From positions 1-11,618 of the forward strand of contig JAQTVP010000033.1 in assembly GCA_028707015.1 (NCBI GenBank): 11,618 nucleotides of DNA, in the 5' to 3' direction. Position numbers and translations under genes: made by a program. This document shows positions 1 to 7,337 of the stretch, in pieces (position 1 is the first letter of the stretch; each line of letters begins with the position of its first letter). The DNA comes from Dehalococcoidales bacterium. Its GTDB lineage: Bacteria > Chloroflexota > Dehalococcoidia > Dehalococcoidales > JAQTVP01. The notes beneath the pieces are model-generated. The model saw only the letters and a list, made by a program, of their open reading frames with translations, searched no databases and was not told the origin of the DNA.

Positions 1-1518
1 CCTGCCAATGTGAGTGGCTAGGCGAATTCGTTGTGCTTCCCGGCCACTAAGGGTAGCGGAAGGTCGGTCAAGAGTAAGATAGTCTAACCCCACATCATCC
101 AGAAAACCAAGGCGTGCTTTTATCTCCTTGAGAATCTGGTGCGCTATTATTTTTTCCCGTTCAGTTAATATAGTTTTCGTATCATCACTCATAATATCTA
201 CCCAGCTTAATGATTGAGCTACTGACATTTTGGTAATATCCATAATATTCTTATTATCAATAGTTACTGATAATGACTCAGGTTTAAGCCGTTTACCATG
301 GCAAACGGGGCATATCTTGGATACCATATATCGCTCAATGTTAGCCCGGGAGTTCTCGGACTCAGTATCCCGGTACTGACGTTCCATGGTAGGTATTATT
401 CCCTCAAAACCATCATGCGATAGTCGTAACCGCCCAAAGCGGTTACGGTATCTGGTAGTTACGCCGCCTTCTCCATACAAAATTAAATTAAACTGATTTT
501 TATTAAGCTTATTTACTGGTGTGTCCAGTGAAAAATCATAGCGGCTGGCAATAGTTTCTAGGCGGTATAAATACCATGTATGGAACTGCCATGGATGAAT
601 AGCCCCTTGATTAATGGATAGTTCTTTGTTGGGAATGACCAGACTGGGATCTATTTCCAGTTTAAAGCCCAAACCAGTACAATCAGGACAAGCACCATGA
701 GGGCTATTGAAACTAAATGTTCGCGGAGCAATTTCTCCCATGCTAATACCGCAGTGGACGCAGGCAAAGTGTTCTGAAAAAAGCAGTTCTTCGTCATCAA
801 TAATAGAAATCAGTACTACTCCGGTCCCAAGCTTTAATGCTGTTTCGACAGAATCAGCAATACGGCTTTGACTACCGCTTTGGCCTATCACTAGCCTATC
901 TACCACTGCTTCAATAGAGTGCTTTTTATTCTTATCAAGTTGAATTTGTTCTGAAAGGTCACTAATTATGCCATCCACTCTGACCCGCACATAACCTGCC
1001 TTACGTAAATCATCAAATACTGCTTGATATTCACCTTTACGGTCTCTAATTAGAGGTGCCAAAATCATAATACGGGTGCTATCAGGAATATTTTGAATAG
1101 CGTCAACAATTTGCTGTATTGTCTGCATCGCTATTTCCCGTCCGCACTTGGGACAGTGCGGATGCCCAGCCCGGGCAAATAGGAGGCGGAGATAATCATA
1201 TATCTCGGTTGTTGTGCCTACCGTAGACCTGGGATTTTTACTGGGGCCTTTCTGGTCAATAGAAATAGCCGGACTCAGACCCTCAATATAATCGACATCA
1301 GGTTTATCCATTCTACCTAAGAACTGGCGTGCGTAGGCAGATAGAGATTCAACATAGCGGCGCTGCCCTTCAGCGTAAATGGTATCAAAGGCTAAAGAAC
1401 TTTTGCCAGAACCGGAGACGCCGGTAATAACTACTAGTTTATCCCTGGGAATAACTACATCTATATTTTTCAGGTTATGCTCGCGAGCATTTTTAACAAT
1501 AATAGAATCTAGTGGCAT
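1..1518 (-). CDS. uvrA: UvrA, excinuclease ABC subunit A (N-terminal 506 residues, cut by window edge)
   Basis: UvrA is the damage-recognition ATPase of nucleotide excision repair; as a dimer it loads UvrB on lesions. The visible part starts at ATG 1518 and stays open to position 1. Walker A GVSGSGKS is at residues 33-40, followed by the UvrA-typical LAFDTIYAEGQRRYVESLSA and the NPRSTVGT stretch. The UvrB-binding region follows, then a zinc module with C253, C256, C277 and C280, the same numbering I recall for the E. coli protein. The first ABC signature is at 490-494 and reads LSGRE, where LSGGE is expected. An ATG at 1522 is in another frame and soon hits a stop; the AAGG before 1518 has about 7 bases of spacing, which favours the chosen start. 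The second ATPase half lies outside the window. Confidence 0.97.
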   Translation of the reverse strand, partial: MPLDSIIVKNAREHNLKNIDVVIPRDKLVVITGVSGSGKSSLAFDTIYAEGQRRYVESLSAYARQFLGRMDKPDVDYIEGLSPAISIDQKGPSKNPRSTVGTTTEIYDYLRLLFARAGHPHCPKCGREIAMQTIQQIVDAIQNIPDSTRIMILAPLIRDRKGEYQAVFDDLRKAGYVRVRVDGIISDLSEQIQLDKNKKHSIEAVVDRLVIGQSGSQSRIADSVETALKLGTGVVLISIIDDEELLFSEHFACVHCGISMGEIAPRTFSFNSPHGACPDCTGLGFKLEIDPSLVIPNKELSINQGAIHPWQFHTWYLYRLETIASRYDFSLDTPVNKLNKNQFNLILYGEGGVTTRYRNRFGRLRLSHDGFEGIIPTMERQYRDTESENSRANIERYMVSKICPVCHGKRLKPESLSVTIDNKNIMDITKMSVAQSLSWVDIMSDDTKTILTEREKIIAHQILKEIKARLGFLDDVGLDYLTLDRPSATLSGREAQRIRLATHIGR

Positions 1519-1542
1519 ACATTTACCTTACCCCATTTTATA

Positions 1543-1572
1543 ATTGTAGCATTATAGCTAAAGTTCTCACAA
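1543..1572 (-). promoter_or_regulatory. Putative uvrA promoter
   Basis: On the minus strand TTGTGA (1567-1572) and TACAAT (1543-1548) are separated by 18 bases, giving a sigma-70-like promoter with a predicted start near 1536 and a leader of about 18 bases to the uvrA ATG. Another TATAAT-like box overlaps the spacer. I saw no clear LexA box. Confidence 0.5.
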
Positions 1573-1691
1573 GCTGGCATAGCTAATAAACAGGCATAGT
1601 AATTATGGTTTATGTGTAATTATTTATTAAATTAATTTGTTTACTAGAAAATATTTGCAGGGTAAATAGCAGTGTTATCTTAATTCTAACA

Positions 1692-1720
1692 TTGACTATG
1701 ATGGTAATTAAAGATAGAGT
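1692..1720 (+). promoter_or_regulatory. Putative promoter of the small membrane protein gene
   Basis: TTGACT (1692-1697) and TAGAGT (1715-1720) lie 17 bases apart on the plus strand, about 45 bases before the TTG start at 1766. The -35 box matches the consensus at five of six positions and the -10 box at four of six. Confidence 0.45.
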
Positions 1721-1765
1721 AATAGAAGTGAAAACTAAATATTATTTTGGACGAGAGATGGAAAC

Positions 1766-2011
1766 TTGAAATATCTACAGAGAAGAAAAAAGGATAAATT
1801 GTATCGGCAATGGGTAGAGAGGGCAGGCTTGCCTCTTGAGGCTGTTCCTCCTAACATTGATGATATTGATAACCTGGGTATGGGAAAAGATGATACTTCC
1901 GAGACATCTAGCCCTAAGATTTTCGGGTATAATCTGCTATATATATTACTTGCTGTTGCAATATTAATATTGTGTACTGGATTAATTCTGTTGTTGATAT
2001 ATTCTTTTTAA
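1766..2011 (+). CDS. Small single-pass membrane protein, unknown function
   Basis: I do not recognise this 81-residue protein. It starts at a TTG preceded by GAGAG about 8 bases upstream; the nearby ATG at 1758 leads to a stop after two codons. Residues 1-20 are rich in Lys and Arg, residues 28-50 are acidic and polar, and residues 55-81 form one strongly hydrophobic segment ending in LLLIYSF. This suggests a C-terminally anchored protein with its charged N-terminus in the cytoplasm, following the positive-inside rule. It has no signal peptide or known motif. It stands alone between divergent uvrA and a nitroreductase remnant facing it. A promoter-like pair at 1692-1720 supports expression, but the short length leaves some doubt that it is a real gene. 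Confidence 0.55.
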   Translation: MKYLQRRKKDKLYRQWVERAGLPLEAVPPNIDDIDNLGMGKDDTSETSSPKIFGYNLLYILLAVAILILCTGLILLLIYSF

Positions 2012-2133
2012 CCTATGATTAAAATATTTCCTGACATTGCATTGTGTTTCCCATTAAATAGTTGGAATTACTCCTGCCAAAATGAAGTGTATTGCCTGAT
2101 AGAATCGCTCTCTTAATCTAATTAAAACCCATG

Positions 2134-2418
2134 CTATTCTAACATAGTGTATACTGACTCACGGGAGCGTGGAAAATCAAGATGGGTATCTGTCCAGGTG
2201 TTGCCATCCCAGTTTATCTTTATTTTCTCTACATGCCGTCGCTTGATTTCATTAAATATTCCACCGCCCAATATTGCAAAATACTATTGCTGAACATTTC
2301 CTGCGGAGGCTGTCCATGCACATATGTCTAGTATGTTTTCCAGAACATTCTTGGGAACGGGATTAGTTTTGAAAGAGCGGACACTCCTTTTGTTACATAT
2401 TGCTTCGATAAGATCCAT
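2134..2418 (-). pseudogene. Nitroreductase-family remnant (nonsense mutation and truncation)
   Basis: The reverse strand has an ATG at 2418 with AGAAGGA about 5 bases upstream. The 44 codons that follow include IEAICNKRSVRSFKTNPVP and WTASAGNVQQ, which match the N-terminus of FMN-dependent nitroreductases (RRSxRxFxxxPVP, then WxxSAxNxQPWEF). A TAG at 2284-2286 sits where the family has Trp of QPWEF. The same frame then continues with FAILGGGIFNEIKRR and a recognisable NWDGNTWTD stretch to a second stop at 2134-2136. Only about 94 codons remain of a protein that is usually around 200 residues, and beyond 2134 I see no further homology. Upstream of the ATG the frame also reads a CxxCH stretch, probably chance. 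The gene appears dead. Confidence 0.75.
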
Positions 2419-2543
2419 CAATTCCTTCTGTTTTATTATTGTTCCGTTACCTGTTGTTATATGGCAGGTCTTGCAGAATGTATTTAAATATTTAGCATGT
2501 TAAATATGCTGTCTGATTGACTTACCTTAATTTCCAAAAGTGT

Positions 2544-2568
2544 ATCTGCATTCCGCCGGTATGCAGAT
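2544..2568. repeat. 8-bp perfect inverted repeat upstream of comM, possible operator
   Basis: ATCTGCAT (2544-2551) and ATGCAGAT (2561-2568) are perfect inverted copies separated by 9 bases (TCCGCCGGT). The element lies between the divergent nitroreductase remnant and comM, immediately upstream of the extended -10 at 2572-2580, so it covers the position of the -35 box. That placement fits a repressor or activator site. As RNA it would be a hairpin without a U-tract, so it is not a terminator. The cognate regulator is unknown. Confidence 0.45.
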
Positions 2569-2571
2569 TTG

Positions 2572-2580
2572 TGATATAGT
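2572..2580 (+). promoter_or_regulatory. Extended -10 promoter of comM
   Basis: TGATATAGT is a TGn extended -10 (TG 2572-2573, TATAGT 2575-2580). No good -35 lies 17 bases upstream, as is common for extended -10 promoters. Transcription would begin near 2587, only about 6 bases before the ATG at 2593, giving a nearly leaderless mRNA. Confidence 0.45.
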
Positions 2581-2592
2581 ATAAGATAAATT

Positions 2593-4116
2593 ATGCTTGC
2601 TAAAGTATTAAGCTGTGCTGTAATCGGTTTGGAAGGGGCGATTATTGAGGTTGAGGTAGATATTTCGCCTGGTTTACCCTCTTTTACTATTGTTGGCTTG
2701 CCTGATACCGCAGTTCAAGAAGCCAGAGAGAGAGTGCGTGCCGCTATACGAAATACTGGCTACACTTTTCCGATGAAACGCATTGTAGTTAATCTGGCCC
2801 CTGCTGATTTGAAAAAAGCTGGGCCGTCTTATGATCTGCCCATTGCTGTTGGTATTCTTCTCTGTTCAGAACAGGTTCATGCTGATGTCTCTAATACCAT
2901 GATTATTGGTGAGCTCTCGCTGGATGGTGCTTTACGCCATGCAAATGGTATCTTGCCTATGGTTGCCCTGGCACATCAAAAAAATATACCAAACGTTATC
3001 GTCCCTGATGTTGATGCTAAGGAGGCATCGTTAATAAAGGGGATTAAAATTATACCGATAATCTCATTACTGCAATTGGTTAGCTATTTTCGTGGCGAAA
3101 TATTAACTCCGGAATATAATCCTGATAAGATTGAGGAATATGTGTCCGTACCGGTATCGACTATTGATATGGCTTATGTTAAAGGGCAGGAGCATGTTAA
3201 ACGTGCGCTGGAGGTAGCGGCCGCCGGCGGGCATAATATAATAATGATGGGACCCCCCGGCAGCGGTAAGACATTACTGGCTCGTTCGCTTCCTTTTCTG
3301 CTGCCGCCATTGACTGATGAAGAGGCATTAGAGGTTACCAAGATTTACAGTGTCAGCGGTCTTCTTCCATCAGATACTCCCTTAATCAGGCAGAGACCTT
3401 TTCGTTCTCCACACTACACCATTTCGAATGTTGGTTTGGTGGGTGGGGGACAATGGCCAAAACCCGGAGAGGTAAGCTTTAGTCACCGCGGAGTTTTATT
3501 TCTTGATGAATTGCCTGAATTTGGGCATTCAGTACTGGAGGTATTGCGTCAGCCGTTAGAAGATAAAGTGATTACTATCAGCCGTGCTCAAGGTAGTGCT
3601 ACTTTTCCGGCTAATTTTATGCTGGTTGGGGCAATGAATCCATGCCCCTGCGGTTATTATGGTGATTCTTTTAAAGAATGTACCTGTTATCTTAATTTAG
3701 TTTCACGCTATCAGAAACGTATTAGCGGGCCATTCATTGACCGGGTCGATATATTTGTTGAGGTTCCTCATATTGATTACGAGAAGTTAGCTGATGACAA
3801 GCTGGGAGAAAGGTCAAGTGAAGTCCAGAAGAGAGTTATGGCTGCTCGTTCACGGCAACGATACCGTTTTAATAGTACTAAACTAACCTGTAATGCTGAA
3901 ATGACGCCGGTTGAAGTAAGGGATTTTTGCCAGGCGGAAGAGACGGCTCAGAGTTTGTTAAAAACAGCAATGAAACAGCTTTATCTCTCAGCTCGTGCCT
4001 TCCACCGAACTCTCAAGCTGGCACGTACTATCGCTGATTTGGAAAGTGCTGATATAATTAAAGCCAGTCATGTAGCGGAAGCTATTCAATATAGGCCAAG
4101 GAGGATGATACAGTAA
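2593..4116 (+). CDS. comM: ComM/YifB-family Mg-chelatase-like AAA+ ATPase
   Basis: This is a 507-residue protein of the YifB/ComM family; characterised ComM is a hexameric helicase that promotes branch migration during natural transformation. The N-terminal Lon-like region (residues 1-170, with GLPSFTIVGLPDTAVQEARERV) is followed by a magnesium-chelatase-type AAA+ core. Walker A GPPGSGKT is at 220-227, Walker B VLFLDE at 301-306, the paired cysteines C351/C353 and C363/C365 lie in the NPCPCGYYGD region, and an arginine-containing FIDRVD motif is near 380-386. The helical C-terminal domain ends normally. Length and motifs indicate an intact enzyme. No convincing ribosome-binding site precedes the ATG, in line with a near-leaderless transcript. 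The Sir2 gene begins 3 bases after the stop, so they are co-transcribed. No other competence gene is visible, so a role in uptake is inferred only from the family. Confidence 0.96.
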   Translation: MLAKVLSCAVIGLEGAIIEVEVDISPGLPSFTIVGLPDTAVQEARERVRAAIRNTGYTFPMKRIVVNLAPADLKKAGPSYDLPIAVGILLCSEQVHADVSNTMIIGELSLDGALRHANGILPMVALAHQKNIPNVIVPDVDAKEASLIKGIKIIPIISLLQLVSYFRGEILTPEYNPDKIEEYVSVPVSTIDMAYVKGQEHVKRALEVAAAGGHNIIMMGPPGSGKTLLARSLPFLLPPLTDEEALEVTKIYSVSGLLPSDTPLIRQRPFRSPHYTISNVGLVGGGQWPKPGEVSFSHRGVLFLDELPEFGHSVLEVLRQPLEDKVITISRAQGSATFPANFMLVGAMNPCPCGYYGDSFKECTCYLNLVSRYQKRISGPFIDRVDIFVEVPHIDYEKLADDKLGERSSEVQKRVMAARSRQRYRFNSTKLTCNAEMTPVEVRDFCQAEETAQSLLKTAMKQLYLSARAFHRTLKLARTIADLESADIIKASHVAEAIQYRPRRMIQ

Positions 4117-4119
4117 CTA

Positions 4120-4887
4120 ATGGTAAATAATGATTTGGCGCGTGCTGGAAAGATGATACTGAACAGTAAATATGTTGTTGCTTTGGCTGGAGCCGGAATA
4201 TCTGTCGAAAGTGGTATTAGGAATTTTCGGGGTCCGGGTGGTTTATGGACAGAATATGGGGAGCCTCCGATGAATGGCTACCAGCGTTTTCTTGCTGATC
4301 CTAAAATTAGCTGGGAACGCCGCGTAAAGAGAGAAGGTTTCAGTAAAGAACTTCATGAAGGTCTGATAAATGCAAAACCAAATCCCGCTCATTATGCTTT
4401 AGTAGAACTGGAAAAACTAGGTATTCTCAAACATTTAATAACTCAGAATGTTGATAATCTTCATCAAATTGCCGGTAGTAAAGAAATAACGGAGATACAT
4501 GGTAATTTCTCAAAATTAAGATGTATCCAGTGTAACTCACGATATGAGATAGGAGCAATATCATTAGAATCACTTCCTCCCTATTGCCCTAATTGCGGTG
4601 GTTTAATAAAGGGTGATACGGTGATGTTTGGGGAACCTATTCCGGAAGATATTCTCACATTTTGCCGTAGCGAGATACGTAAATGTGATTGTATATTGTT
4701 AGTGGGGACCTCTGCTTTTATATATCCGGCTGCGGGTTTTCCCTGGGAGGTTAGGGGAAGAGATGGCACACTAATAGAAGTTAATCTTTATGAAACTGAG
4801 ATTACTACTTTTTGTAATATTAGTCTGCGGGGTAAGGCTGGTGAAATTCTTCCCGAATTGGTGGAATATATTAAAAATGAGGGATAA
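4120..4887 (+). CDS. cobB: Sir2-family NAD-dependent protein deacylase
   Basis: Sirtuins remove acyl groups from lysines using NAD+, forming nicotinamide and O-acyl-ADP-ribose. This 255-residue protein has the NAD-binding GAGIS at 24-28, FRGPGGLW from 36, TQNVDNLH at 108-115, the catalytic His127 in EIHGNF, a zinc module with C135, C138, C156 and C159, and a GTSAFIYPAA stretch that lines the pocket. The GIPxFRG motif reads GIRNFRG, with Arg34 in place of the usual Pro. I could not align the Tyr-x-x-Arg pair of desuccinylases with confidence, so acyl specificity is open. The ATG is 3 bases past the comM stop in the same frame; AAGGAGG at 4098-4104 inside comM has a long 15-base spacing, suggesting translational coupling. 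It is an ordinary metabolic sirtuin by size, without the extra domains of defence Sir2 proteins. Confidence 0.93.
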   Translation: MVNNDLARAGKMILNSKYVVALAGAGISVESGIRNFRGPGGLWTEYGEPPMNGYQRFLADPKISWERRVKREGFSKELHEGLINAKPNPAHYALVELEKLGILKHLITQNVDNLHQIAGSKEITEIHGNFSKLRCIQCNSRYEIGAISLESLPPYCPNCGGLIKGDTVMFGEPIPEDILTFCRSEIRKCDCILLVGTSAFIYPAAGFPWEVRGRDGTLIEVNLYETEITTFCNISLRGKAGEILPELVEYIKNEG

Positions 4888-6350
4888 AACATGTCTTTTG
4901 GACAAAATACCCTTTTATTACGGTGATAATTTAGAGGTTCTTAGAAAGAAGATACAGAGTGCAACTATAGATTTATGTTATATTGACCCACCATTCAACT
5001 CTAAGCGAACATATAACCAGATTTACAATAATAAATAATATAGGTACTGAAGACCGTGCACAATCACAGGCGTTCATTGATACGTGGACATGGGATGATA
5101 TTGCAATCGAAGGGTATCAGGAAATACTTGACAATAAAGATGGCAGATTTACACGCCAGACTATAGAATTGATTAAAGGTCTGAATAATATTCTTGGCAA
5201 AGGAAGTCTGCTTACATATCTGGTTAGTTTGACACTCAGAATCACAGAAATCCATTGTGACCCTACGGCAAGTCATTATTTAAAGCTCGTTTGTGATGGT
5301 GTTTTCGTTCCGAATGGGGGAGATTTTATTACTGAACTAATTTGGAATTATTCTTGGGGAATTAGAACAGATAAAAGATGGAATAGAAAACATGACGTGC
5401 TTTTATGTTATTCAAAAGGTAAAGAATTTACATTTAATGCTTATGAGGTTTTAGAGCCAAGGACATTATCCAAATCAAGCCAAAATAGGTTGAGATATGC
5501 AGGAGCACTTATTGAAAAGAAAAGCAAAACAGGTAGTAAAGAATATGCATTGCCTTCTGATGTTTGGTATATTCCCACTATCAATGGAATGGCAAAGGAA
5601 CGCCTCGGCTATCCAACTCAAAAACCAGAAGCATTGTTACAAAAAATAATTAAAGCAAGTACAAATGAAGGGGATATTGTTTTAGATACTTACTGTGGAT
5701 GTGGTACGACTATTGCTGTTGCACAAGAATTAAGGCGTAAGTGGGTCGGCATTGATATTACTTATCAGTCTATCGCATTAGTGCTTAAACGATTTGAAGC
5801 ATCATTCGGGAAGAGTGCGTTATCTAAAATCATATTAGATGGTATTCCACAAGACATGGAATCTGCTAGGGCTCTTGCGCATAAGAAGGATGACCGTGTT
5901 CGTAAGGAGTTTGAGAAATGGGCTGCCATGACATACACTGGTAACAGAGCTATTATTAATCAGAAGAAAGGGGCTGATTCTGGTATTGATGGGGTTGCTT
6001 ATTTCAGGACAAACAACACAGATAATGCAAAAATCATTTTGCAGGTCAAATCTGGTAACGTTAAGCGTAATGATATTGCCACATTACGCGGTGATATGCA
6101 ACGTGAGGAAGCATCAATGGCTGTGTTCATTACACTAGAACCACCAACCGTACCAATGATTAATGAAGCAAAAGCCGCAGGGTTTTACCATCATGATTTA
6201 ATGGATAGGAATTATGATGCTATTCAAATTGTTACTATAGAGGATATGATTGAACATGGTAAAGTCCTTGATATTCCTATGAGTCATGAAGTACTTAAAG
6301 AAGCACAATTAAAAGCAGCAGGTAATCAATTATCTTTGCTTGATGATTAA
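4877..6350 (+). pseudogene. Frameshifted DNA methyltransferase (N4/N6, beta type) with C-terminal Mrr-like nuclease domain
   Basis: The reading frame from ATG 4877 (overlapping the sir2 stop by 11 bases) carries YYGDNLEVLR and DPPF, the methylase motif IV, then stops at 5036-5038. The continuation lies in another frame from about 5041 to 6350. Removing one copy of a duplicated AATAATA restores one frame of 488 residues. In it DPPF is at 37-40, the SAM-binding DTYCGCGTT at 268-276 (motif IV before motif I means beta class, N4-cytosine or N6-adenine), and a C-terminal PD-(D/E)XK-like domain has GIDG with D369 and QVKSG with Q387 and K389. Next to ITEIH, about a dozen residues (the RVLKxTGSxYLH of relatives) appear to be missing as well. 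Neither fragment alone could methylate: the first lacks motif I, the second lacks DPPF. The fragment from 5041 might still make the nuclease domain if translated, but no good start or ribosome site is visible. Confidence 0.85.
5027..5040 (+). repeat. 7-bp tandem duplication (AATAATA x2) causing the frameshift
   Basis: Positions 5027-5033 and 5034-5040 are identical AATAATA copies. With one copy the text reads TAC AAT AAT ATA GGT (YNNIG), joining the two methyltransferase halves in one frame; with two copies it runs into TAA at 5036-5038. The lesion looks like a replication-slippage duplication and could revert by loss of one copy. Confidence 0.85.
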
Positions 6351-6524
6351 CTATAATGGTTCATCCGATATATAAGTCCGTAAAAATGAATTGATAAATA
6401 CTGAGACTTTTTAGTCAAGCACTAGTTATACTTTACTCGTGTTAGCAAGAAGATTAATCTTTCTCCACAGAGTTAATGTATTCAAAGGTTAAAACTACTT
6501 ATTGGGGATGGATAGACATAACAA
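6351..6524. other. Convergent intergenic region, no clear terminator
   Basis: The methyltransferase remnant and the rplL-linked membrane gene converge here. I see a short stem GACT-TTTT-AGTC (6405-6416) and a 12-bp palindrome AAGATTAATCTT (6450-6461). Both are weak and neither has a GC-rich stem with a U-tract. Confidence 0.4.
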
Positions 6525-6782
6525 TTAACCCCAGATCAAAAAGGCACTGGCCATGATTATCATCAACAAACCAATAGCAATTAATAACCAGCCACCAATT
6601 ACTAGCGCCCCAGGTTCGGGGCGATCCGGTTTATGCTCTAAAAATTCTCTGGCATCAGGGCGGACAGAAATAGAATCATAATAGCTCTTTTCTTCTTGCC
6701 TGCTGCGAATAAATGCAACAATACCAAGAAAGAGAAAAAGTCCTCCCATCCCCATTAATATAAGCCAATCACCATGAGTCAT
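6525..6782 (-). CDS. Small two-helix membrane protein, unknown function
   Basis: I do not recognise this 85-residue protein. Residues 6-25 (from WLILMGMGGLF) and about 59-84 (from ALVIGGWLLIAIG) are hydrophobic helices joined by a charged 33-residue linker containing RSRQEEKSYYD and EHKPDRPEPG. The basic start of the linker suggests that the loop is cytoplasmic, with both ends outside. AGGAGC lies about 7 bases before the ATG, a strong ribosome site. The gene begins 30 bases after rplL on the same strand, so it is probably read through from the ribosomal operon, in the place where rpoB stands in many bacteria. No stalk or translation function can be read from the sequence. Confidence 0.7.
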   Translation of the reverse strand: MTHGDWLILMGMGGLFLFLGIVAFIRSRQEEKSYYDSISVRPDAREFLEHKPDRPEPGALVIGGWLLIAIGLLMIIMASAFLIWG

Positions 6783-6812
6783 ATTCAGCTCCTGGCGTTA
6801 GGTTGATAAATA

Positions 6813-7334
6813 TTATTGAATATCTACAGTTGCTCCGGCTGCTTCTAGTTTCTGCTTAATATTATCTGCCTCTTCTTTGTTTACTCCTTCTCTTACTGCT
6901 TTGGGAGCACTTTCCACTAAATCTTTAGATTCCTTTAACCCAAGTGTAGTGACCTCTCGTACCGCCTTAATTACGTTAATCTTGTTAGCTCCCATATCTT
7001 TAAGAATCACGTTAAACTCGGTCTTTTCTTCTTCATCTGCAACTGCGGCTTCAGCTGGTCCTGCGGCTGAGGCGACAGCAGCTAACGGTACAGCAGCACT
7101 AACTCCAAATTCAGTTTCCAGGGCTTTAATTAATTCTGACAGCTCAAGAACTGTCATATTTTTTATAGTACTCATTAGCTCATCAGTCGTTATTGTGCTT
7201 TCTGCTTTTTGCGGAGTAGTAGTTGCTGTTTTGGCTGCTTTAGGTTTTTTCACAGCTTTTTTGGCAACTGTTTGCTTTTCTTCTTCTATCTTTTCCTCTA
7301 CTACTTCTTCCGCTTCAACTTTATTTTCGGCCAT
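6813..7334 (-). CDS. rplL: Ribosomal protein bL12 (L7/L12) with N-terminal extension
   Basis: bL12 forms the flexible ribosomal stalk that recruits translation GTPases; its N-terminal domain dimerises on L10. The core starts near residue 48: TIKNMTVLELSELIKALE is the dimerisation domain, an Ala-rich hinge spans about 78-100, and the C-terminal domain contains FNVILKDMGANKINVIKAVRE and LGLKESKDLVE. At 173 residues it is about 50 longer than the usual 120-125. The excess is an N-terminal tail of about 46 residues, acidic at 2-20 and Lys/Ala/Pro-rich at 24-43. The start is supported by GGAGGAA about 9 bases upstream, inside the end of rplJ, and no well-placed internal start precedes the core, so the tail is probably made. 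The gene is 3 bases from rplJ. Confidence 0.96.
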   Translation of the reverse strand: MAENKVEAEEVVEEKIEEEKQTVAKKAVKKPKAAKTATTTPQKAESTITTDELMSTIKNMTVLELSELIKALETEFGVSAAVPLAAVASAAGPAEAAVADEEEKTEFNVILKDMGANKINVIKAVREVTTLGLKESKDLVESAPKAVREGVNKEEADNIKQKLEAAGATVDIQ

Positions 7335-7337
7335 TTT

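Larger units (their letters stand above)
2012..2592. other. 581-base interval without an intact gene
   Basis: This stretch between the small membrane protein and comM holds the nitroreductase remnant (2134-2418), an inverted repeat (2544-2568) and the comM promoter. The part at 2012-2133 is AT-rich, with stops in every frame and nothing recognisable. The part at 2430-2540 contains a weak 5-bp hairpin (AGCAT 2494-2498 with ATGCT 2506-2510) and no gene. Confidence 0.6.

Noticed and set aside
2420..2500. CxxCH stretch in frame upstream of the nitroreductase remnant, possible ferredoxin-like extension
   Set aside because: Only about 25 codons follow a stop, with a single Cys pair and a good ribosome site before the ATG at 2418; most likely chance.
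4790..4876. Upstream start at 4790 for the first methyltransferase fragment
   Set aside because: It overlaps the sir2 coding end for 98 bases and encodes a hydrophobic stretch unlike methylase N-termini; ATG 4877 fits the family start better.
4983..5040. TTG start giving the downstream methyltransferase frame its own N-terminus
   Set aside because: The codons before 5041 in that frame (beginning THHSTLSEHITRF) are an out-of-frame reading of DPPFNSKRTYNQ; the real protein begins in the other frame at 4877.
4120..6350. Sir2 plus methylase-nuclease as a new anti-phage defence system
   Set aside because: The Sir2 is a normal 255-residue deacylase coupled to comM, and the methylase-nuclease is broken, so nothing shows joint action.
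6405..6461. Bidirectional terminator between the convergent genes
   Set aside because: The stems are only 4 to 6 AT-rich pairs and lack a proper U-tract on either strand.
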